DNA of 64,000 bases, from positions 1,758,854 to 1,822,853 of the forward strand of contig CM055102.1 in the NCBI GenBank assembly GCA_029204225.1, in the 5' to 3' direction. Position numbers and translations under genes: made by a program. Positions 33,505 to 45,890 of the stretch are shown here, piece after piece. This DNA is from Diphasiastrum complanatum. Taxonomy: Eukaryota > Streptophyta > Lycopodiopsida > Lycopodiales > Lycopodiaceae. Within the stretch, counting starts at the first letter, position 1. Every line of letters begins with the position of its first letter. Under the pieces are notes generated by a model. The model worked only from the letters and a program-made list of their open reading frames with translations. It did no database searches and was not told where the DNA came from.

Positions 33505-35294
33505 CTAATCAGTGCGCAGTGGTGAGCTCGTTTGCGGTTCCTGTTCGACACCAACTGGAGGTTCTATGGGATTGTTTCGTTCTTGATCTTTTTCCTCCTC
33601 TTGTGCTTTTTGTATCCAGTGTCTTATTTTCTGATACTGTCTTATCTCTTCCCTCACATTTGGATATGGTGCTGAAGTTGAGGGTTGGTCCTCAGTGACC
33701 GATGGTGGTGGTGAGGGAGCCACTTCCTTCCTCTTCTGTGCGTAACAACTAAAACAGGAGCATGGTTGTGTCAACCTTTTGATGGCATCCCCACTGGAAC
33801 TGCTGATTGTTGTATGGCAATGAGGTTAAGAGGTGCACTGGTTCCAGGTTTAAATGGACAATTCTTGAAACAGTGTCCATAACCGCAATTCGGACAGGAG
33901 GTTGTATATTGTCCTTTGTAGGGACATTCTGCGATTCTGTGTCCCTCACCGCACCCGTAGCAGCCATAATTTCTTCCACCTTGATGTTGAGTTTGAGCTG
34001 CATAGGCCGAAACATATTCATTTATGGCAAGATCCATAAATGGTTCATCTGGTCCGTACCACTACTGCTGCTCAAGTTGATGTGACATTTGCAATTCTTG
34101 TTCTACTGCTGTCAGGTTTACATGGGCCACTTGTTGATTGGCTGGCCCTGGTGGAGCAATTAAGGCCATGCGTTGTGGTTGATTGGGTGCGTCGTACCTT
34201 GGTGCAGCATTAGGTGCCCCTTGATGATAAGAATAAGAAGTCTGATAAGGACTTCTCTTCTGTTGAACAACCTTGGGGTTAAACGGGCAAAATGCCGTAT
34301 CATGCGATGTTGCATTGCACAGATGGCAGAATCTATGTGTCAGTCTCAGATATTGCTTTTGGATTGGACACTCGTTCGTTGTATGGTTTTTCGTGCATAC
34401 TGAACACCATACATTTTCTCGTTGAGGATACTGCAGCTGGGTTGGTTCCGGTTGATGTGGAGTTACTGCTATAGTTCCTTGTAAGGCCTTCAGTTTCTAG
34501 TCAAACTGCACCGTAAGTTGCTCCATCTGTTGTTTGTGTAATTTTGTCATTTGCTCCAACAGTAGTTCTGTGGATAGAGCGGATGCGTTTGATGATGATG
34601 ATGTGATCGAGAGAGTAGGAGTGTGGGTGGAAAGATATTTGTCGTTAGATCCCTCATCCTCTTCCCTGATGGCATCTTCCATAGCTTCTTGTAGAGTAGC
34701 GTACTGCTTCCGTCGTTTCAGTTCTCTTCTGATGCTTCGTGGTAATCCGGCTAGGAACCACATGATCACTGCATGATCAGGATTCAGGGCTATACTGCAC
34801 TCGCATCGTAGATGTTTGACCTGTTCAATATAGTCCCGGACCCTTTCTTGTTTTCCCATCTTGACTTTGCTTAGTAGGAGAAATGGGTCTTCCAGGAACT
34901 TTTTTGGTTTAAAGTGCGTAATGAAAGCCGCTTTAACTGCTTCCCAGGTGGATTTCTCTTCCTCTAACAAGTTGAAAAACCAATCCTGATCCACTGCAAG
35001 CAAGGACATAGGAAATAGCATCAGCTTCATTGCAGGTGTCCGTTTGTAGTAATTTTCACAAGCTCACTCATAGATCTGGAGGAATCGGATGGGATCTGAT
35101 GATCTGGCGTATTTTGGTATCTCCATCCGTGGTGTTCTCCAAACTGCATGCAAGGGTGCGACAGGTACGAGTTGGCCCATTGGATCCATTGGTGATGGTT
35201 CCGGTTCTGCCTCTTGTTGCACAGTTGCTAGGGGAAGGTGTGGTGCCTGATTTGCTATCCTTCGTGCTATTGATCGTCCCGATCTCAGATTCAT
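33505..35294 (-). pseudogene. Gypsy-2 gag
   Basis: Begins 'MNLRSGRSIARRIANQAPHL'. Capsid-like part: 'FITHFKPKKFLEDPFLLLSK', 'VIMWFLAGLPRSIRRELKRR'. The zinc knuckle is CYGCGEGHRIAEC, followed by SCPNCGYGHCFKNCP, near 33.9 kb. Stops at 35064, 34497 and about 34072 lie in one frame, which shifts after 33771. It is the best partner for reading Gypsy-1 gag: at both Gypsy-1 TGA codons this copy has Arg. Confidence 0.85.
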
Positions 35295-36575
35295 CCGATG
35301 GTGGGTTCCAAAATTATTGGATCTTGCTTATACAGTAGGATGCAGTCTGGATCTTCAAGGATCTGATCAATCTGATAGGCCGAAATGAATTTTAGGCCTT
35401 TTACGGTGGTTTTTCCTTGGTAACTTTTCACTCCTTGCACTGATTGACCTGAGATTTTGAAAGTAGCTAGATCTGATGCAGATCTTTCCACTGATCTGGT
35501 CTGCGAGGGTTATCTTGTGCAAGGGTTGGCTGTGCGAGGGTTTTTTAGCTGTCTTTGCAGATTAAAAACTTGATATCTTTTAGATCTCCGAGAAGTAGCT
35601 CTCGCAAGCTTCATAGTAACTGGATCTGGGTCAGATCTCACTATAGAATTCTCTGCGAGAGTTAACTCTTGCAAGAAGTGAAAATTTCACTGTCTACGAG
35701 GGTTCAAAATCACTTTTTGTGCTTGTCTTCACCAGATCTTCATACTAACTCTCGCAGGCTTCATCACTAATGTAATTTGACATTCTAAATCGATTGAGAA
35801 GGTCTGCGAGAGTTCTTACTAGAAGGATTTGCTGGATCTTCATTTTTTAGTGATTTTTTAGCACTTAAATCCAATTTTCTGCTCACTGGAATCAAACTAA
35901 CTCTCGCAAGCTCCTATGTGTCCTGGTCTCACTAAGATGGAACTTCAGAATCCTCTACAAGAGTTCTTGACCACTGAAACTGAAAATTTCACTGTCTGCG
36001 AGGGTTCACTGGTACTTTCCCATCTTTTTTTCACTGGGAACTCTCGTACAGACACTTAATCATCAAACTAACTCTCGCAAGCTTCTCTGTGTCCTAGTCT
36101 CACTGAGATGAAACTTCAGAGGGCTCTGCAAGAGATTTGAATTTTTTGGATTTTTTCAAGGGTTTTTTGAATTTTTTATGATTTTTCTCTGATTTTTACA
36201 ATCTGTTTGGAACTAACTCTCGCAGGCTTCTATGTAGGTCTGGGACAGTACCCTGGAGCTGCTACCAGTCATGCAAGGGTTAATTCCCATTGATTCTGGA
36301 GATATAAAAATCTGATGAGTTTTTTGGCTCTTTTTCCCTCCAAAATGTATATTGGTCTGTTTTTTGAGTTTTTTGGATGATTGTTTTGGGTTTCAAGCCC
36401 TTAGAGGTTGTTTAGGGCCTCCTCTACCCTCTCACACCTCCTCCGCTAGCTGAGAACAGTCCAAACACAAAAAAATACAGAAAACTAACTCTTTAACTCC
36501 CAAAAATCTACCTAACCTACTCTAAAAAACAAGAAAATAGCTAAAATGCAACTACACTAGTTAGTGGAAACCTAT
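35295..36575 (-). other. Gypsy-2 leader with dense GCGAGGGTT/AACTCTCGC motifs
   Basis: No gene. More than a dozen copies of AACTCTCGC(A)(A/G)GCTT and of its opposite, CTGCGAG(A/G)GTT, alternate over about 750 bp (35500-36250). Neighbouring copies are inverse complements of each other, so the leader RNA could form several short stems. Confidence 0.7.
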
Positions 36576-36592
36576 CCTCGGCATCAGCGCCA
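36576..36592 (-). promoter_or_regulatory. Gypsy-2 primer-binding site
   Basis: The minus strand reads TGGCGCTGATGCCGAGG three bases after the 5' LTR. It resembles the TGGCGCCGTTGCCGGGG site (tRNA-Asp type) known for Athila/Tat-like Gypsy elements, with a few mismatches. Confidence 0.7.
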
Positions 36593-36595
36593 CTA

Positions 36596-37403
36596 TGGGG
36601 TTGAAGATCTCTTGTAGTATAGCCCTTCTGCCTGTCAACAAAGGTTAGATCACTGGATAGGTGCATAGATGCTACTTTTAGTTAATTTCCTACTTTCTCC
36701 CTTAACTCTACTCACCACTATACTACTCCTCTTTAACTCTACTCCTCTACACTAACATTCATCATAGTTTGGTTGAAGGGAAGGAATCGAGAAGAAGAGA
36801 TTGAGAAGAGAAGAGAAAGAGAGAGAAAGAGAGTGAGGGTGGAGGTTAGCTCAAATGCTCCTTATGCTTGCTAATGGAAAAACATTTACTATGGCAAACA
36901 ATAAACATGGAAATCAAAAGCAATAGAAAACACAACCAAGAGCAATAGCAAGTAGTGAATAGCAAATGATGATGCTTCTCTTCCAAAAATGGTAGAGTTT
37001 CCTCCTTCTCATTAAGCATGGAAATAGTGTACAAATGGTGTCTTTTTATAAAATGGGGAAGGCCCTTGCCCCTCAGTCTTATTGGCTAATATTCACAATG
37101 ATCCTAACCATTCATCTTGGAACCAACTTGATCCAAGGGTCCACAAAAAGTACATTAGAAATCACAAGATTCATGTGAGTCCCAATTTGGACCCAACTCT
37201 AAAAAGTGATCTCTAAGTTTAAAAATGACATTGGGCCTCTAGTTTTATTTTAATTACAAGGCCCAAGTCAAGTTTATTTTATTTACAACTTCAATTGCGT
37301 GCTCATTGGGCCATGGGCTTAAACACGCAGGATGCCATGCCCTCGCAACACATTTTATTGGAGGTTTTTATTTATTTACACTTTGTTGGGAATACCCCTA
37401 ACA
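36596..37403 (-). repeat. Gypsy-2 5' LTR
   Basis: About 808 bp, TG...CA. On the minus strand it starts with the near-palindrome TGTTAGGGGTATTCCCAACA. It has TTTTATAAAA near 37045 and a GA-rich tract at 36795-36838. Other copies: 60930-61637 (plus), 57653-57950 (minus, partial) and 27819-27960 (plus, partial). A co-oriented 3' LTR was not found in the window. Confidence 0.85.
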
Positions 37404-38498
37404 TAAGAATCATTTCCGTTATAGGGAAGAAAGAAAGAAGAACTTGGATTTGTGGACAGATGGAACATTGTATCCTCAAGATCCTAGCACTTTGACTCAT
37501 CTCACATTCTCTTCAATAACTCATCTAGTTACATGGATATGCAATGGGCATACTGGATTACTAGGATATTGTGAGAGATTACAGAATTATGAAAATCAGT
37601 TTTCTATGACTTTTTAGAATGTGAGTTGATACGCATATCTTCTTTTTGTCATAAAAGAGATTGTCCTGTCCAAAAGACTTTAGAGGAAAATGAAGAACTT
37701 AAAAGAAATAATCAATCATTACAAAAGATAACATTCGATATTAGATCAAAACTAGAGCGAATGCACTCAATCTTACGATCTATTCGATTTGAAAACTTAC
37801 AATTACTGAAGGATGTGGCAGTGGCTAAGAAGAAGGCTAGGAGTAACAAGTGAAAGTGACAAAGTTGCAAGGATATTCAAACTCTTTTTTGTACATAGAT
37901 TTTTGATATGCTATTGATCTTAATCGTATATTTTCACAAATTTTAAGGTGTTTATGGGTGATGCTTTAATAACTAGGGATTAAAAAGCTAATAGTCTAGG
38001 AGTTTACATTGAGACAAGCATTTAAGAATTTCAAGATTGGAGGCCAAAGTGTAAATGAATAAGTATATATCAACTGAGACTGCCTTTTGTTATATCACTG
38101 TGAATAATTATCAACTTTCCAAGATCTTATCTAGTATTAAGGTCCTTATTTTAGTTGATTGTTGGATTGGAAGTGTGGAAATTAGATAGATGACTAGCTT
38201 GATATTTTCTCAACAAATGTTTGTCACAGTTTTAAAAGACTACCTTTCCTTGTCAATTGTGTCTAGCCATTGAATTATTCAATTTGCATGCTTACTCCAT
38301 TTTGTCCCTTATTAGAGGATCAACTATGGGAATTTGAATAGCAATTGAACACCATACAATGTGAGTGGTTAAGGGTAACTTCTCTAGGTGTTATCTCAAC
38401 CTCAGTCAATTTGGATCTATAGGGTTGCTATTATTAAATATGCACTCAGAACCACTTTACATGGACATACAATCTACAAAACATGGTGGGAAATGGGA
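37404..38498 (+). other. Unique sequence with a small coiled-coil ORF
   Basis: No transposon recognised. An open frame from 37593 to 37853 encodes about 86 codons with no clear start ATG: 'CELIRISSFCHKRDC' then a Glu/Lys/Asn-rich helix ('LEENEELKRNNQSLQKI', 'LERMHSILRSIRFENLQLL') ending 'VAKKKARSNK'. A different frame just upstream ('LLGYCERLQNYENQFSM') also looks protein-like. It may be an exon or relic of a host gene. The rest, up to the Copia-2 target site, shows nothing. Confidence 0.35.
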
Positions 38499-39153
38499 TG
38501 TGAAAAATACAGATCCTAAGTGGATCTAAACTCCAAGATCATTGGCTTGAATGCTTGCACTCCAAACTACATAAGCTAGGAATTGGCAACACATTCTATG
38601 CTACCTAGAATGCAAAGAACTTGATCAAAAAGCATTTATCACAAATGGAAACTTCCATAAACATCAAGTGCGGCCCAAAATAGCATTATACAGTCCATAA
38701 TACATCAGCCTACCACTTTTGGAAAGCACCTAAGATCATACACAATAGCTTGAAGACAATACACACAACAATGCTCTCAATGGAGGAAGAAACAATGACA
38801 ATGATCTATTGATCTCAATGAAGCATACAAAAGGTTTCTCCAACCTGTTCTCCACGACTTCCCTACTATTTATGGATGAGGAAGATGACTCTCTCTCCTC
38901 TCTCTAGAAGGTACTTGACCCTAGATATTCCCTATATAGGAAAAATAGCTAAAAATGGCTTATATGACCAAAATACATCAAAATGGTCTCATTTTGAAGG
39001 GTATGAAGTTTGACACTTCATCATACTGAAAAAATACAGTAAATAAAAACATTGTGGCCTGGTTCACACGTGTGAAACTCCAGAACCAAAACTATTTACA
39101 ATTTTAGCCAATTTAGGCCTCAAACTAGCTAGGAAATGTTGACAATTTTCACA
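38499..39153 (-). repeat. Copia-2 3' LTR
   Basis: 655 bp, TGTG...TTCACA. The G-box palindrome is at 39063-39076. The purine-rich TGAAGAGGGAG (minus, 39154-39164) abuts it as polypurine tract, and the pol stop codon (39149-39151) lies just inside the LTR. Confidence 0.97.
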
Positions 39154-41722
39154 CTCCCTCTTCAACATTGGATGCTAGTTTCAACATAGTCTTTGAGCAC
39201 ATTCCAAGATTAGATCTATGCATTAAATATAGGTCCTTTCCCAATGGTTTGGTGAAGATATCAGCCACACACTCCTTTGAAGAGACATGTTGAAGCTCCA
39301 CCTCTTTGGCAATGACTTGATCTCTCACAAAATGGTGAGCAATCTCAATGTGCTTGCTCCTTGCATGAAAAACAGGATTGCTTGCCAAGCTTTGGGCTGA
39401 AAGGTTATCACAAAGTATGATTGGAGTCTTCTCTGGTTCCAGCAAGTGAAGATCCAATAACATCCTCTTGATCCAAAGAATCTCCTTGGTGCATGTTGTT
39501 AATGCCTTGTACTCGGCTTCGGTGGAAGATAGAGAGATAGTTGGTTGCTTCTTTGATAGCCATGAGACCACTCCATCTCCAAGATAGATTGCAAAGGCAC
39601 TTGTTGACTTCCTATCCATTTGATCACCTGCAAAATCTGAATCTGAAAATCCAGAAAGGTTAGGTGTAGTACCTCCATACAAGATGCCAAAATCTCTAGA
39701 TCCCGAGATGTATCTAAGTACTCTCTTTCCTAGCTTCCAATGAGCCTCACTAGGATCTTGCATAAATTGACTTAGTTTACCAACCACAAAGCTTAGATCA
39801 GGTCTTGTGATGGTTAACCATATAAGAGATCCTATTAGCTTTCTATAGAGAGTAATGTCCTTGAAGGATCTTTCATTACTTCTTGTAGTTAGCTTTACAT
39901 TTGATTCCATAGGAGTAGAAACAACTTTACAATCTTCCATATGAAACCTTTTTAGAATAGAGTTAACATACTTTTCTTGACATATGAATGTAGATTTAGA
40001 AGTTCTAATAATCTCTATTCCTAAGATATAATGAAGTTTACCAAGATCTTGAATTTCAAACTCTCTTTTGAGTGCCATCTTGATTTCATCTATATCTAGA
40101 TTGTTACCACCACTTAAGATAATGTCATCAACATAGATCAAAAGTAAAGTGATATCATTTTCATTCAATCTAAAGTAGAGAGAATGATCATACTCACTCA
40201 TAACAAAGTTTTGAGAAAGTAAGAAGGAATTGAGCTTAGCATACCAACTCCTTGGTGCTTGCTTTAGCCCATACAAACTCTTTTGGAGATAGCACACATG
40301 ATTAGGCTCATCATGTGAAACATAGCCCTCGGGTTGCTCCATGTAAATATCTTCTTCAAGATCACCATTCAAGAAGGCATTAGTAACATCCATTTGCCAC
40401 ATATCCCAATCATAAAGAGTTGCAAGAGAGATTAGGATTCGAATAGTTACCATCTTTGCCACGAGTGCAAAGGTCTCATCATAGTCAATACCATATTCTT
40501 GAGCATACCCCTTTTCCACCAACCTTGCCTTGTACTTGTTGATTGATCCATCTTGATTTGTCTTGATCTTGAAGATCCACTTACAACCAATTGCCTTCTT
40601 GTCCTTTGGAAGCTTTACCAACCTCCATGTGTTGCTTTTGATGAGTGCTTGATGCTCATGATCCATGGCTTGGATCCATTCCTTCTTTTGAATTGCTTCA
40701 CCTACACAAGTTGGTTCATCAAAAGAGGTAAGAAAAGCAAAGTTAGAGTTGTCCACCACTTGCTTTCCTTTTTCATCATAGGTTAGCCTTGATGGCTTAG
40801 CCCTTTGCCTTTGAGTCTTCCTTGAAGTTTGCTTTGGAGTGGCATCTCCATCTTCATCCAAGACATCTTGCACATCATGATGATTAGTAGGCACATCAAC
40901 ATCAACATCAACCACATTGGAAACATTCTCTTCATGAAAGATGACATCCCTACTTATGACAACTTTCTTTGTAGAAGGAATGTACACTTTGTAAGCCTTG
41001 CTTACTTCACTATAGCCAACAAACACACCCTTCTTTGATGAAGGATCTTCTTTAGTTCTATCATCAAGTGTGATATTGACAAAACATGTACATCCAAAGA
41101 TCCTACAATGCTTGACACTCGGCCTTCTACCATAAAGAACCTCATGAGGAGTTTTACCATCCAAGGAAGCACTTGTCCATCTATTACATAGATAGTTAGC
41201 ACATGCTAAAGCTTCCCCCCAAAAAGACTTAGCAAGATTAGCATGTAGTCTCATTGCCTTGGCACATTCACAAAGGGTTCTATTCTTCCTCTCGGCCACT
41301 CCATTCTGTTGTGGAGTCCTAGGACTAGACATCTCCCTCTTAATCCCATGTGCTATACAAAAGTCTTTGAACCTATTTGAGGTGTATTCCCCTCCATTAT
41401 CAGATCTTAAGCATTTGATCTTTGTATTGAATTGGTTTTCCATTTCATTCTTGAACTTGACAAATGCAGCAAACACTTCATCCTTACTTTTAAGAAGATA
41501 GATCCAAGTATACCTAACTAAAGTCATCAATGAAAGTTGCATACATCTTTGCCCCACCATTGCTAGTTGTACTAGAAGAATGAATATCAGAATGCACAAG
41601 TTGAAAAGCTTCTTTAGATCTAGAAGTAGATCTAGAATAAGCAAGTCTATGAGATTTGGACAAGGCACAATGTTCACAAACACTATTGTTTGCAACAAGA
41701 CTTTTAGGGAGACCAAGAACAA
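39149..41722 (-). pseudogene. Copia-2 pol: integrase core, RT, RNase H
   Basis: True coding in this frame begins near 41516 ('RYTWIYLLKSKDE'); residues before that are out of frame. It has integrase 'CLRSDNGGEYTS' (second Asp) and 'QQNGVAERKNRT' (Glu), the RT 'YGLKQAPRSWYAKL' and YVDDIILSG, and RNase H 'ISLSSTEAEYKAL' followed by 'FHARSKHIEIAHHFVRDQVI'. It ends naturally 5 bp inside the 3' LTR. All catalytic motifs look intact. Confidence 0.93.
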
Positions 41723-43103
41723 GCTCTTTCTTTGCCATTACCTCCAAAGATTTGAAGTTGGGATGGCCCAACCTCTTGTGCCAAACTTCTTGGTTTGTCA
41801 ATTGCTCCCTAGCCATACATCCTTCATGATTAGAGATCACACATGCATCAAGCTTGAAAAGTTTACCATGCCTCCTACCTTGAGCAATCAAGGATCCACA
41901 TTTACTTATCAAACATGCATCTCCAATGAACTCCACATCAAGTCCTTTGTCAATCATTTGACTTACACTAAGCAAATTCTTAGTGATTGAAGGAATGTAC
42001 AAAACATTTTCAAGATTTGCTTTCCTATTTGTTGAAAGGGAAATAGGAATAGTGCCTATGCCTTTGATGTCACATTGACCATCATTTGCAGTGTAGATGA
42101 TGTTACCTTCTCCCTCATAAGACAATAAGGATGTAAAGTATTCCTTATGTCTTGTCATGTGAGATGAGGCTCCACTATCAATCCACCAAGGATCATTATC
42201 ATCTATGTTGGCTAACAAACTTGAAGTCATAACAAGTGATTCACATGTGTTATGTTCTTCCTCATCTATTGTAAGATTTCCTTGCCTCTCTCCTTGCTCT
42301 CTTTTCTTCTTATAACATTCATTTGCAAAATGACCTTTTATCCCACAATAAAAGCACTTGAACTTTGACTTATTGTTCTTAGTAGAAGAGGAAGAGGAAG
42401 AGTGATCATCATGATCAAAGTTACCACCTTTGGACCATTTCCCTTTGCCTTTACCTTTGCCCTTGAATTTGCCTTTTGTGAAGAAAGCCTCTTCACCTCC
42501 ACCTTGCAAGGATGCACCATCAAGCTTTGATTGCAACCTATGTTCTTCAGCCAATAAGATTTCTTGCAAGTCAACCACACTTGGCAAGACTCTTTGAATG
42601 GCAAAACTTTGCACAAGGTTAGCATGTTCATTTAGCAAACCATTCAACATAACTTGGACTATTTCACCATCTTTTATGTTCTCATCAATGCATGCTAAAT
42701 CATCACTTAGGGACTTAACTCTCAAGATAAATGCATGAGCACTTTCACCCTCTCTTTGCCTACTAGAAAATATTTGTCTCCTTAGGGTCAATACCCTAGA
42801 TGTGGACTTTGATTCAAAGAGCTTCTTTAAGGCATTCCATGCCTCACTTGCACTTTGACACTTTCCAACTTCCTTGAGAAGTTCATTTGTAACATTCATT
42901 TTAATGATATGAAGAGCCCTTTTGGCCTTCTTATCAAACCTTTGTTGCTCTTGAAGTGTGAGAGGTCTCTCTTCAATTTCTGCAACTATGTCCATGAGTT
43001 CATTCAACTCAAGTAAGGACTCCATCCTCACTTTCCAAGTAGAGTAGTTTGATGAACTCAACCTTTCACTAGACTCTAGCATGATCCCACCATTGGAAGC
43101 CAT
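41514..43103 (-). pseudogene. Copia-2 gag, protease, integrase N-terminus
   Basis: Start at the ATG 43103 ('MASNGGIMLESSERLSSSNY'). Gag is similar to Copia-1 ('WKVRMESL', 'ALHIIKMNVTNELLKEVG'). A Gly/Lys-rich stretch precedes the CCHC knuckle CFYCGIKGHFANEC, then the protease site WWIDSGASSHMT and integrase HHCC ('VWHKRLGHPNFKS', 'CEHCALSKSH'). It ends at 'ATFIDDFS' because of one extra base near 41516. The other frame takes over at exactly that point. Confidence 0.95.
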
Positions 43104-44263
43104 GATTCTAATGTTTCTTCAACTTTTAGGTTCTGTCCTAAAGCACTTAGCACTCACTTTTCTCTCAACAAATGATAGATAAAGAGATCTATGAAGATTT
43201 AGGACCCTAAAACACTTCTATCTTGAACCTAGATAGTTTCCAAGCATAGAAAGGAAGATTGAAACACATGCAACACTTTGCACACACTAAGAATGGATTA
43301 CAAAATCAAACCAACCTGAACACACTCTTGCTTAAGCTCTCAAACTTTCCAGCAAGTGACCAAATCAAGTTATGGTGTGAAGAGTTACTTGCATTCTTAG
43401 AAAATACCCAAAACTAGGATGCCAAGATTACCTAGTAATGAACAAACTTGATCAACATATGATCAACACACTAAGATATTGATTCAACCTGTAAAACCAC
43501 ATGTAAACCACACTTCTAAAAGTTTATAAACTCCAGCAAGTGATAAATACAAGATTTAGAGGTGAATGAATGAGCACACTTAGTGAATCACAAGACTAGC
43601 TTCACTATCTTGTCAAATCTTGGTGTTTAGATGTAGATCTAAGATCACTTCACATGAGAATGTTCCTCAACCTGTTAAGAACCTGAAAACACACTTGCAT
43701 AATGGTTAACACCTTCCAGCAAATGCTCCAATCAAATTACATAAGGAGAGTTACTTACATGCTCAACAAAGTACACCAAAATTTATGCCAGAATTGATGA
43801 CAATCTTTACAATATGCTCTTCACAATGGAGCTTACAATATGTTCACCCAAAAAAGGGGATCTTTCATCCAAATGGGAACTTTGCTCAGCCTTTAGGAGA
43901 ATTACAACTCACTCAAAAGAGCATTTGTCATCCACTTAAGGAGAAGTTTCATCCACTTAAGGAGAGTGTTCATCCAAGAATGGAGATTGTCAACAATAGG
44001 ATTGAAAAGAACATTGTTAGTATTGAATATGCACAAGCCTCACAATCACAAATGATTAGGTGTTATGATCTGATCCAAAATAGTTTCTTTTCAGTCTCTG
44101 ATCTTCAATAGACCTGAAATATGCTTTTGATCCACAAGTTCAACTCACAAAACAAAGGTTAGTAAGATTTGATCAACAAAGCAATGCAAAATCATGCTAG
44201 AACTTGATCAAACATCCAAATATCACCAAAAATGGAATACTTACTGTAAATAGAAGCCAACCA
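43104..44263 (-). other. Copia-2 leader with degenerate tandem repeats
   Basis: Noncoding leader of 1.16 kb. Three degenerate units begin with AACCTG at 43313, 43486 and 43669 (spacing 173 and 183 bp). Each carries a 'cacacttnt' block and a 'ccagcaa(g/a)tg' block. A 108-codon plus-strand frame at 43785-44111 contains short 'HPLKE' repeats and is probably not a gene. Confidence 0.6.
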
Positions 44264-44275
44264 GCTCTGATACCA
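44264..44275 (-). promoter_or_regulatory. Copia-2 primer-binding site (tRNA-iMet type)
   Basis: The minus strand reads TGGTATCAGAGC directly after the 5' LTR. Confidence 0.95.
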
Positions 44276-44930
44276 TGTGAAAAATACAGATCCTAAGTGG
44301 ATCTAAACTCCAAGATCATTGGCTTGAATGCTTGCACTCCAAACTACATAAGCTAGGAATTGGCAACACATTCTATGCTACCTAGAATGCAAAGAACTTG
44401 ATCAAAAAGCATTTATCACAAATGGAAACTTCCATAAACATCAAGTGCGGCCCAAAATAGCATTATACAGTCCATAATACATCAGCCTACCACTTTTGGA
44501 AAGCACCTAAGATCATACACAATAGCTTGAAGACAATACACACAACAATGCTCTCAATGGAGGAAGAAACAATGACAATGATCTATTGATCTCAATGAAG
44601 CATACAAAAGGTTTCTCCAACCTGTTCTCCACGACTTCCCTACTATTTATGGATGAGGAAGATGACTCTCTCTCCTCTCTCTAGAAGGTACTTGACCCTA
44701 GATATTCCCTATATAGGAAAAATAGCTAAAAATGGCTTATATGACCAAAATACATCAAAATGGTCTCATTTTGAAGGGTATGAAGTTTGACACTTCATCA
44801 TACTGAAAAAATACAGTAAATAAAAACATTGTGGCCTGGTTCACACGTGTGAAACTCCAGAACCAAAACTATTTACAATTTTAGCCAATTTAGGCCTCAA
44901 ACTAGCTAGGAAATGTTGACAATTTTCACA
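44276..44930 (-). repeat. Copia-2 5' LTR
   Basis: 655 bp, reads identical to 38499-39153. G-box palindrome at 44840-44853. Followed by target copy TGGGA. Confidence 0.97.
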
Positions 44931-44935
44931 TGGGA

Positions 44936-45890
44936 CTCCTAGCATGTTGCAATAAAATTGGCCTTTACAATGTACATATTATGTAGCATCCGTGGAATGA
45001 TATTGTAGACTAAATAAACTCAAAAATTTTGGAAGGTTGTCTATAGTATCTTTTCTAATGGGAAATGTGGTCGGCTGCTAATGTTTGTAGTTAGGTGACA
45101 ACACAACTTGTGCAAATCACTTTTTTTTTTTTTGAAAAGGCATGCCATATAAAGATGTCATCTAGTCACTATGAACCACCTAAGTAATGTGTTGAAGTCG
45201 ATAGACTATATAGGTGTGAGGCATCAAATGTATTTTCATTGCAGACATTTTTCATATTAGAGTCATTGTCCCCTTTGTTAACCCTTTTCCAACTCAGCTA
45301 CGATGGGAGTAATTTGCAATATTTTCATCTAGTGAAAACTCTAGTAACTCATCTCCAAACAAATCCGAGCATGAATCATAAGTGGTGCAACTAAAATTCT
45401 GACTTCTATTTTGTGCTAACAATGTGTGGTTGGATTCTTGAACTTGGTAGGCTTTTCGAAACTTTGAGTTTAGAGACTAGAAGCCTCTTTTTCAAGATCA
45501 CTAAATCAAATGAATGATGCCAATTAGAATTAGGAGCACAACGAAATCACTAAATTGGATGGATGATGTGAGTCAAAATTATAGGCACCTCTAATAGTGA
45601 TGGCAACTTGAGAGCATCCGAAGTCTGTCAAGCACTACCCAACCCTTGTATGCGATGACCCCTGAGGCTATATTCTCATTGCTCATCTCCCCTCCCTAGT
45701 GACCAAATTTTGAAAAGGTTTATAAATTACACAAGAGACCTTTAGGAGGACCCAGGTCATAAAAGCTCCTGAAATCCGTGTCTCCTCCGACCAGTTTTTG
45801 TCAGGCAAAGGGACAAAGCCCACCAGCACCAGAAGGAAAGCGCCTACTTCCTGCCCTAGTCAACAATATCTGACCGACCACTCCCACTAT
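44936..45890. other. Intergenic sequence upstream of the ZF-HD gene
   Basis: No ORF or transposon recognised. It is mostly AT-rich unique sequence with a T11-12 run at about 45121. It probably contains the distal promoter of the ZF-HD gene. Copia-2 lies about 0.96 kb upstream of the pyrimidine-rich leader. Confidence 0.5.

Larger units (their letters stand above)
38499..44930 (-). mobile_element. Copia-2, complete and very young LTR retrotransposon
   Basis: LTRs 38499-39153 and 44276-44930, 655 bp each, with no difference found reading base by base. Target duplication TGGGA at 38494-38498 and 44931-44935. The primer-binding and polypurine sites are in place. gag-pol is interrupted by one single-base frameshift only. 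This is the most recent insertion in the window. Confidence 0.98.

Noticed and set aside
41514-41722. Copia-2 frame overlap as programmed ribosomal frameshift
   Set aside because: Copia elements normally use one frame. The break falls inside the integrase core, and one extra base explains it.
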